Of a DNA stretch of 64,000 nt, positions 57,453-64,000 are shown one piece after another. The stretch spans positions 62,357,444 to 62,421,443 of the forward strand of contig NC_081832.1 in assembly GCF_030867095.1 (NCBI RefSeq). The letters are read 5' to 3'. This DNA comes from Alligator mississippiensis. Its lineage: Eukaryota > Chordata > Crocodylia > Alligatoridae. Under the pieces are notes generated by a model, which was given only the letters and a program-made list of their open reading frames with translations, did not search any database and was not told the DNA's origin. A program made the position numbers and the translations under genes. How positions within the stretch are numbered: the stretch's first letter is position 1; every line of letters starts with the position of its first letter.

Positions 57453-58299
57453 GGCTAGGGACAGACATTCAAAAACCCTGAGCCTGAATTGATACAGTCT
57501 TTACAGGTTAGTCTAACCTGGCTAGATTAAACCAGTTTGTAACTGCACAGACATCCCAGAAATGCAGGCACCTGCTTGCAGTGGCTCAGGCTAGAAGCTG
57601 GGGGCGGGGGCACTAGAGCAGTCCTCTGTTGCCTTCCACAGAGCTGAGCTGAGGGGGCGTGGCCAGCCTCCCTCCCCCACCCCCGCTTGATAACAGAGCA
57701 TTTATCAACTCTGTTATCAGCATTTATCACCCCAAACAAACTGCCTCTCTCATTAGTTCAAGCTCTTCTTAAACAAAGAAGGAATGGGTGGACATTACCA
57801 GCTAAGCTGTTAATTAGCTCCAAAAAGCCTTAAGCCGATACTGCTGTCTGCCACAGCACGGACTGTAGCTAGCACATGGTCTGCTAGCTAATGCTCTGTG
57901 TCTTTGTAAGGCAGAGGAGACAGGGGTCCCTGTTTAGGGAGTGGTGAGGGGAGTTACAGAGCAGGAAGCCAGGCAGACACTGCTGTGCCTGCAAGTCTCT
58001 GCTGGAGCTGCAGCCAGGGAGCAGAGGGGAGGGGCCAGCCCTGCTGTGGGGCAGAGAACATACTGGGATGCTGGGGGAGTCTAGTTTAACTTAAACCAGG
58101 AAGCAGTCTGGGACAGACATTGCATAAACTGGTTTGACCCAAATCAGTTAAGTCTGATACTACATTCAACCAGGTTTATCTCAAACTGGTTTAAGCCATT
58201 TTCAAACTGGTTTATGTGCAATGAACATGTGTTCTGTTACAGGTTTAAACCAGTTTCTGATCACTTAAACTGGTTTAAGTGTAATGTCTGTCCCTAGCC
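57453..58299 (+). mobile_element. family A DNA transposon, best copy, perfect 17 bp terminal repeats
   Basis: GGCTAGGGACAGACATT (57453-57469) and its exact complement (58283-58299) bound an 847 bp element. TAT flanks both sides (57450-57452 and 58300-58302). The right third has five AAACTGGTTT/AAACCAGTTT boxes at 58126, 58183, 58204, 58247 and 58267, likely transposase-binding sites by analogy with other families. GGGACAGACATT recurs internally at 58110-58121. The centre includes an 11 bp hairpin (57688-57719) and is not shared with the other copies. There is no transposase frame. A 3 bp duplication suggests PIF/Harbinger. Confidence 0.93.
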
Positions 58300-59057
58300 T
58301 ATTTTTTCATCTCTGGATTAGGTCCAAAAACAGAAGGGGGCCTATTTTCTTGTTCAGCTGTGGCTAAAATCTTGAAACATAATCATTCCTGTACAAGTTT
58401 GACCCAGGCTATAGGAGGCCTCATAAGATCATCTTCTCACACAAGATATCCAGCACCTGGTAAGACAACGTCATTGAACAGCTCTTAAGGTTTTGACATC
58501 ATTGAAAGAAAATCTGAATCCTAACTCAGCTTGAGTTTCTGACCTGAGCTTCAAAGTCTAGCCTAAAATGAATCTGGTCCTGAACTCTCTCTCTTTGGAT
58601 GACATGTATACAGGGAGCAATGCAGAGAAACAAAACGACCTCATTAAATGTTAACTTCCGACGAAGAGCATTGTGCACCTGTGATCTCCTATGTATTATT
58701 CTGCTTGCAAAGATGAACTCAAAGTCCATTGGGTGGAATTTAAACCTCTGTTGCTTAGCTAACCATAGGAACAAGGCGTTACTATGGAAAATTCCTGATT
58801 AAAGCCTGCAAAGAATTTCCTATGCAGGGGCTGTTTATTAATAGGTACCTCAGGCTTGCTTCTGACATTGACAGTTCTGCCCTTTAAACGCATCATTTTG
58901 CAAGCAACGTGATAAAATGCTGCACTCTTTTTGCACTAGGGGAGACACTGTCCCATTGCTCCCCGCCAAGCCTCTCTCATCTGTAACAGCTACGGTTTGC
59001 TTTGCTGAGCACAGAAACAAAAACTGCAACCATGAAATTGTTTTAACAAGACCATAA
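58300..59057. other. unannotated sequence
   Basis: No gene or repeat family recognised. Confidence 0.45.
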
Positions 59058-59083
59058 AACAACAACAACAACAACAACAACAA
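59058..59083. repeat. (AAC)n microsatellite
   Basis: Eight to nine uninterrupted AAC units. Confidence 0.96.
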
Positions 59084-60295
59084 TTTGCCTAAGTGACGCT
59101 TGGAAAAAATAAACTCCCTTCTCTAAACTAATTAAACTGTACTATGTGTCCTTGTGTAGTTCCTGGCGTTTTTCTGGTTCACTCAGTTTCAATAGATACA
59201 TAAGGACTGGAGCCAGGGCTCCTGAATGACTTGCTCAGAACAAAAGCAGGTCTCCTGAGTATTCTTGAGCAGCCAGCAAATTGAGGGGAAGTTATTTTGG
59301 GTTAATCAATGTACTTCAGTTGCAATCACATTTAGCTTCTAACAGAGCAGGCTGCAAACAAGGCATTACTGTTCTGGGCCCAACTATGGACAGGACTGGA
59401 AAGCGGCGCTGGCCAGACTATGCTCTTTTTGTAATGTGTCCTGAATTTAGTTTGGATGTTTTAAGTGTCATCTTCATTTGCATTTTTCCCTTGGTTATTT
59501 ATTTATTTATTATTGGCATTGGGAGGCTGGGAAATTATTGGCAGTGGCTTGAATTCTCCCCTGCAGTGACTTTCTCACCGTGTTCTAGGCAGGACGGCCA
59601 TATGGAACTGGAGTAATTGTGATCAGTGGTCAGTTTTCTGCTGCATAAACAAAGTAAATCTTTGGTTTATGTAGGAGATGTCTTTAAATGCTTTTGTTGC
59701 AACTGTTGAGGGGAGGCATCAGCCTGAGCAGCACTTCCTAGAAGGCAGGCTTAATGTTAAGGCAGGAGGAGCTCCGCATGTTGGCTAAGAGTAGCTCTCC
59801 TTACTGAGGCACCTAAGTGGAAGCTGGGCTGTCTCCAGCTGAAGATCAGAGCGGAGAAAAAAAAAACTGATGCCAAGCTCCTTTTGCAAATCTGCCCCAT
59901 TGCATACAAGGTGTAAAGGGAGCCTGCCGTTTCTGTCTTCTGGTCCCATTGCAAGAGGCCTGCTGATATGGTAGAGCCCAATCTGTTTGCTGCTAAATTG
60001 TTGCTTCTGCCATGGTTTCTTAGCTACTTCAGCCATCCATTGCCACCTAGTTATCTGCTATTCTGCCAATATAGATCCCAAACATGAGATACTCTAGTTC
60101 AGGCAGGTTGGCTGTGCAGGAAGGACTCTTCCAATGGACACACCTCCATCTCAATGGAAACCTTCCCCCTCCATCCTGCAAACCATGGTTACCATAGTAA
60201 AGATTTGGCTTGTGCCATTCTTCCAGTCAACTTCCTGGTGCTGATAGGAAAGGGGCCACTGGTTTTCACCTGTCTTTTAAAAATGTGATCCCACA
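59084..60295. other. unannotated sequence with a short (TTTA)n run
   Basis: A TTATTTATTTATTTATTAT run lies near 59495-59513. GAGCCAGGGCTCCTGAATGA at about 59210 may be a MIR scrap. Nothing else is recognised. Confidence 0.45.
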
Positions 60296-60299
60296 AGGT

Positions 60300-60692
60300 C
60301 TCGGACATAGTCTGTCCTCAGTGAACTGCGCAGGCTCAGGGGGGACCTGGTGGCTTCCTATAAGTATATAAGGGATGTACATCGGGATCTGGGGGAACGC
60401 CTGTTCACCAGAGCATCCCAAGGGACAACAAGGTCAAATGTCACAAACTCCTTCAAGACCGTTTCAGGCTGGACATAAGGAAGAACTTCTTTACTGTCTG
60501 AGCCCTCAAGGCCTGGAACAGACTGCCACCAGAGGTGGTGCAAGCACCTACTCTGGACTCTTTTAAGAGACATTTAGATGTTTATCTTGCTGGGATCCTG
60601 TGACCCCTGCTGACTTCCTGCCCCTGGAGCAGGGGGCTGGACTCGATGATCTTTCAGGGTCCTTCCAGCCCTATTGTCTATGAAATCTATGA
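60300..60692 (+). mobile_element. CR1 LINE, about 390 bp 3' part
   Basis: The longest CR1 copy here. Landmarks in order are CTCAGGGGGGACCTGGTGGC, GGACATAAGGAAGAACTTCT, GGAACAGACTGCCACCAGAG, AAGAGACATTTAGATG, GGGGCTGGACTCGATGATCT and the terminal CTATGAAATCTATGAA. One frame of the 5' part reads LRGDLVASYKYIRDVHRDLG, typical of this conserved region. The element is 5' truncated, as most CR1 copies are, and only moderately diverged, so younger than the 9.97 kb piece. Confidence 0.95.
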
Positions 60693-61498
60693 ACTCATGT
60701 GGGTGTCTGTAGAGCACATGGTGAATAATCTGTAAATTTGCCTTACTCCTTGCATTTAAAAATTGAATCTGATCAGGCCAGATTACAGGGCCTGTCCTAG
60801 ATAAACTAGACTCAGGCACCCTGAGTTCCAGGTTTTGAGGATCAACAAAATTCTGTTCTTGAGTACTGGATTGAATGAGAGCACTTGTTTTAATTAGACC
60901 TTTTGGAGTCTGAGCCTCTGTGCAGTGCCTTTATGTGAAGGCCAAGTTGCAGTGCTGAGCTCTTTCGCCTACCTATGTCTTCAGCACCTGCTGCCAAACT
61001 TGTGCTTCCCAAGTGGGGCCAGAGCAGTGTCTCTGTCTCTTAACCTATCCTCTACCTGCGATAATCTTTTCTTGTCAGCACAGGAATTTCCCCTGGGGGC
61101 ACAAGCCAGGGCTCTTTAATTTGACAACACAGGTATGTGGGGAGAGCTATAAAAAATATGAGTTACTGGAAAATGAAAGTGATGTTCTGTATTGATAGCA
61201 AACTAATTAGGGGAATAGTAAAGCCGTGTGTGTGTGTGCGTGCATGTGCGCCACAACTCCAGTTCCATGCACCAGTGGACTTTGGAGCTAGATCCAAACT
61301 TCACAGTTTTGAACTGTCATTTAGGGGCAAGTGTAAAGTGTACACCATGCTAACTGGGGTGGGAAGGGGGAGTCCTTTATTAAGCATGTCTGTAGTATAA
61401 GTAATACAACTGAATGTGGTTAAAATTAAGAATATACTTAAATATTTTACTGGATTAAAGCCAGATAATTCTGCCCCTTGCAAGATTGAGCCCTAGAA
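60693..61498. other. unannotated sequence with a GT patch
   Basis: An alternating GTGTGTGTGTGCGTGCATGT run lies at about 61225-61251. Nothing else is recognised. Confidence 0.5.
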
Positions 61499-61890
61499 CA
61501 GTGATTCTCAACAAGGGTGCCATAGCACCCTGGGGTGCCACAGTGATCCTTTCAAGGGTACTGTGGAGTGCCATACCATGCAATGTTTGCACTGTTAGGG
61601 GTGGATATATAATTCATAGGATAAACTCAAGGAATCTATAGCATTTAAACATTTTGGCCTGCTGTGGTCTTTCTGATTTTTTTGTAACAGAAGGGCTAAT
61701 AAAAGATATCACTCTACCATGAGTTCTGATTCCTTTTGTAACAGAAGATGCACTCTGTTATTTTTCTGCAGTAAAAAAACATGTGAAAACTAAGAGGTGG
61801 CATTTTCTGAGGGGTGCTTTGAGTCTAACAAGGAGTGCCTCAAGTCTGTTTAGGGGTGCCTTGAGCCTTAAAAGGTTGAGAACCAGTCTG
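61499..61890. mobile_element. non-autonomous hAT element (about 392 bp)
   Basis: The left end CAGTGATTCTCAACAAGGGT and right end AAAAGGTTGAGAACCAGTCTG are worn forms of the hAT terminal repeat CAGTGGTTCTCAACC. The inner edges carry GGGTGCCATAGCACCCTGGG on the left and iterated GGGGTGCCTTGAG boxes on the right. No transposase frame and no clear 8 bp duplication remain. A Penelope-like scrap sits inside. Confidence 0.8.
61673..61747 (+). mobile_element. Penelope-like scrap between 21-22 bp direct repeats, inside the hAT element
   Basis: CTGATTTTTTTGTAACAGAA (61673-61693) and CTGATTCCTTTTGTAACAGA (61726-61747) are near-identical direct repeats. They bracket GGCTAATAAAAGATATCACT, which carries the Penelope-tail box seen at 27.61 and 29.56 kb. 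The layout fits an insertion with a long target duplication, or a family variant that carries both copies. Confidence 0.6.
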
Positions 61891-62730
61891 GCTTGAGACT
61901 CACAATTAGCTGAGGGTGAATGAAAACACACATGCACATACACGTGTGTACACACATGCACACACATGCCATCCCTCCCCCTATAAATATTGCTTTTGTT
62001 GTCTCTAGTAGGCTGTGGAAGGATAGGATCTTCTGTGGGTGAGACCTTCTGTTTCAGAGATTTACAATCCATCTGCTCTGGGATTCGATGTGTGCTTTCT
62101 CTAGCTCAGTTCCTTCTGTTAAGTTGTGTGTTTAAGCATTTTTTAAAATGTCTTTATCTGCCTTTGCTTGTGCTGTATTTGTAGAATTCTTGGGTAGAAG
62201 CCATGTCTTGGTATCCCATGACTTTGTCAAACATGGCTTTCTCTGCTTGTTGTGGTCTGCACCCCTGTGCTCTCTACTGGTTGCTTCAGTTCCTCTAACT
62301 TGGGGCTTGCAAGGGAATTAATTTTACCTTTTTCTCTTACTTTTCTTCTCTCCCCTTAGCTTCTCCTTACACAGTTTCCTCTTGGCATCGTATGTCCAGA
62401 TTTACTGTTTTCTAGAGATGGGCTTCAATCAAAGTTCTAGGCCTGAAAGACTTTGAAAGACTTGATTCATTAAAGTAATGTCAGCCTCTGAACATTCAAA
62501 GCCCTTCATGGGGCTGTTAGCTATGCTACTTCTTAAAGCCAATGGGGAACTGACACAGCCCAAATTCTCTATACAGTGATTTGAAAAGGTAAGAGATTAA
62601 AATCTAACTTAAATTGACACAGAATAAAATACATTCCTTCTGAGAGCTATGGCACTTTGTTTAACCCCCTCCTTGTCACCTCTTATGAAAAGATGTTGAT
62701 AGAGAAAAGCACCAGAAGGCAAAGAACTCC
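61891..62730. other. unannotated sequence with a CA/TG patch
   Basis: About 61926-61968 alternates CACATGCACATACACGTGTG and CACACATGC. Nothing else is recognised. Confidence 0.45.
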
Positions 62731-62734
62731 TATG

Positions 62735-62900
62735 TTCTGTCCCAGCATTGCCACTGATTCACTTTGGTAAATCACCCTTTACCAGCCTATGCCACAATTT
62801 CCTTATTACTAAAAGTGGGTAGTAGTACCAGCCTCACTGGGTTATTATGGGACTTCAATAAACTATGCTATAATGGCTTTTCATAGCCTTAATAAAAAGT
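62735..62900 (+). repeat. MIR-like SINE fragment
   Basis: CAGCATTGCCACTGATTCAC, TATGCCACAATTTCCTTATT and CACTGGGTTATTATGGGACT follow MIR order ('ctctgccactgactta..gcctcagtttcc..ataat..cctcactgggttgttgtgag'). Confidence 0.8.
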
Positions 62901-63574
62901 GCTGCATGACTTGGAAATGCTCTTATTGTACCCAACTTTTTCATTGGTTTTCTCTAAATCACTGATGCAAGAATGACCCTGAATTTTCTAGATTTTGACA
63001 ATTTCAGTTAGGATTCCCTTTCCTTCATGTTATCTTAACATGCTTGTTTATGAGTCTTAATACAACGGGTATTTTATTTTATTCCGGTAAGTAGCTCTAA
63101 TTAGATTAAGCTGTTTGTATAACCGACGGGTCAGATTTCTCAACTAAATTTGACATTTACAGTCTTATTCTGTCTTCTTTATTGGATTAAATCTGGATCA
63201 AGAGGAATCATTTACTGGGGCAACATTATGACAGGCACACAACAAAACTCCTGTGTGCTGTTCTTTGCTTCTCTCATGTGGGAGGCTGAGGCTTCTTTCA
63301 TGTGTGACACTGAGAGATTTTACAGAGTGATTTGCAAACTTCCTGGCCATTGGTCAACAATAGCTTTTCTTGACTGAAAGTTGTAACCAGCAAAATCTGT
63401 TTTTTTGTAGTTGCTTATTCTGAACACCTTACAAATGCTTGTGAACTTTGCCTTATGGTTCTTGCCACAATCTTCCACTTGGTTGGCAGGCTGAGTATGT
63501 TCAGATACTGTACTTTCCTCAGAGACTTCTGGTGGTCTCTCCAGTTAGAGGTGATGTATGTTTATTAATGCTAA
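62901..63574. other. unannotated sequence
   Basis: AT-rich, with no gene or repeat family recognised. Confidence 0.45.
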
Positions 63575-63740
63575 CTCAAAGCATGCAAAAATCATGAGTC
63601 CTTTTGCAATCATGAGATCTAGAAAAAACAAAAGATGTGATTTTCAGTTAATTGGAAGATTCCTGGACCTGAGACTTCAAAAAACAAAACAACATAACAA
63701 TTCCTCCCCCACACCAAATACCACAAGATATATGGCTGAA
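63575..63740. repeat. relative of the 19.6 kb 'TCATGAGAT' repeat
   Basis: AAAAATCATGAGTCCTTTTG and CAATCATGAGATCTAGAAAA carry the family's repeated box, followed by an A-rich run and CCAAATACCACAAGATAT, a worn form of 'CCAAATATCATGAGAT' seen at 19890. Confidence 0.55.
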
Positions 63741-63963
63741 ACACAGGAGCTGTCAAAATGTATTGCACAAAATGTATTGCCCATGATGTCTCCTTGCAGC
63801 TGTATGCCACAAAGGAAACTTAGCTACCCAACTCTCAGTGGAGTCCTGCCCCTACATCCCTGTGTGCCTTTGAAAATCTCTTCATAAAGGGGTCATATTG
63901 CTTACTGCAGCTCACTGCAGTCCTATTTCAGGTGTCTTGTTTTGCCCTGCCACCCCAGACAGG

Positions 63964-64000
63964 ACTAGAGTGACCACCTTTTCAAAATGCGAAGGTGAGA
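63964..64000. mobile_element. possible start of a 'TAG(G/A)GTGACCA' repeat, cut by the window end
   Basis: CTAGAGTGACCACCTTTTCA then AAATGCGAAGGTGAGA resembles a common sauropsid repeat that begins TAGGGTGACCA. Only 37 bases are visible. Confidence 0.35.

Noticed and set aside
1-64000. CRISPR arrays, operons, rRNA or tRNA genes
   Set aside because: None seen. The window is vertebrate-like and its direct repeats are microsatellites or transposon parts.
1-64000. Endogenous retrovirus or LTR pair
   Set aside because: I found no paired terminal repeats starting TG and ending CA with a primer-binding site, and no gag, pol or env-like peptide.

Overview
This is about 64 kb of vertebrate nuclear DNA with no protein-coding gene that I can support. 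It has few CpG dinucleotides, many microsatellites, no open reading frame that looks like a known protein, and a dense layer of old interspersed repeats. CR1 LINE 3' ends, MIR-like SINEs, a Penelope-like 3' end and several families of short inverted-repeat DNA transposons point to a sauropsid. The exact mix (alligator-style CR1 tails and a family with GGCTAGGGACAGACATT ends) suggests a crocodilian; that is inference from memory of such genomes, not a search. The window is probably intergenic or deep in an intron.

Layout. 1-5 kb: a G/T-rich tract, a GC-rich hAT-like unit abutting a minus-strand CR1, a perfect 2 x 49 bp tandem duplication and a second CR1 tail. 7-9.2 kb: a long GC-rich foldback, a truncated 'family A' transposon end and a second copy of the foldback's flanking family. 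12.8-13.2 kb: a possible conserved regulatory block. 14.1-15.8 kb: a 694 bp inverted-repeat transposon and a 168 bp palindromic element with a perfect 10 bp direct repeat on each side. 19.6-30.5 kb: old repeats, an inverted pair of 0.2 kb segments that share a translated peptide, and a Penelope-like 3' end with a hammerhead-ribozyme core. 31-40.5 kb: TA and GAGT/GT microsatellites, two family A transposons, and a Z-DNA-prone tract next to an AT-rich block that may be regulatory. 42.5-44.8 kb: a cluster of MITEs ('family B'). 46-64 kb: CR1, MIR and Penelope pieces, the best-preserved family A copy (57.45-58.30 kb), and a hAT element that carries a Penelope-like scrap between direct repeats.

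The most notable material is non-coding: families A and B, both of which carry a smaller module bounded by copies of their own terminal sequence; the hammerhead core; and the 168 bp palindrome with its long target duplication. Family names are mine and local to this window. Gene-free stretches are listed so that silence can be told from oversight.
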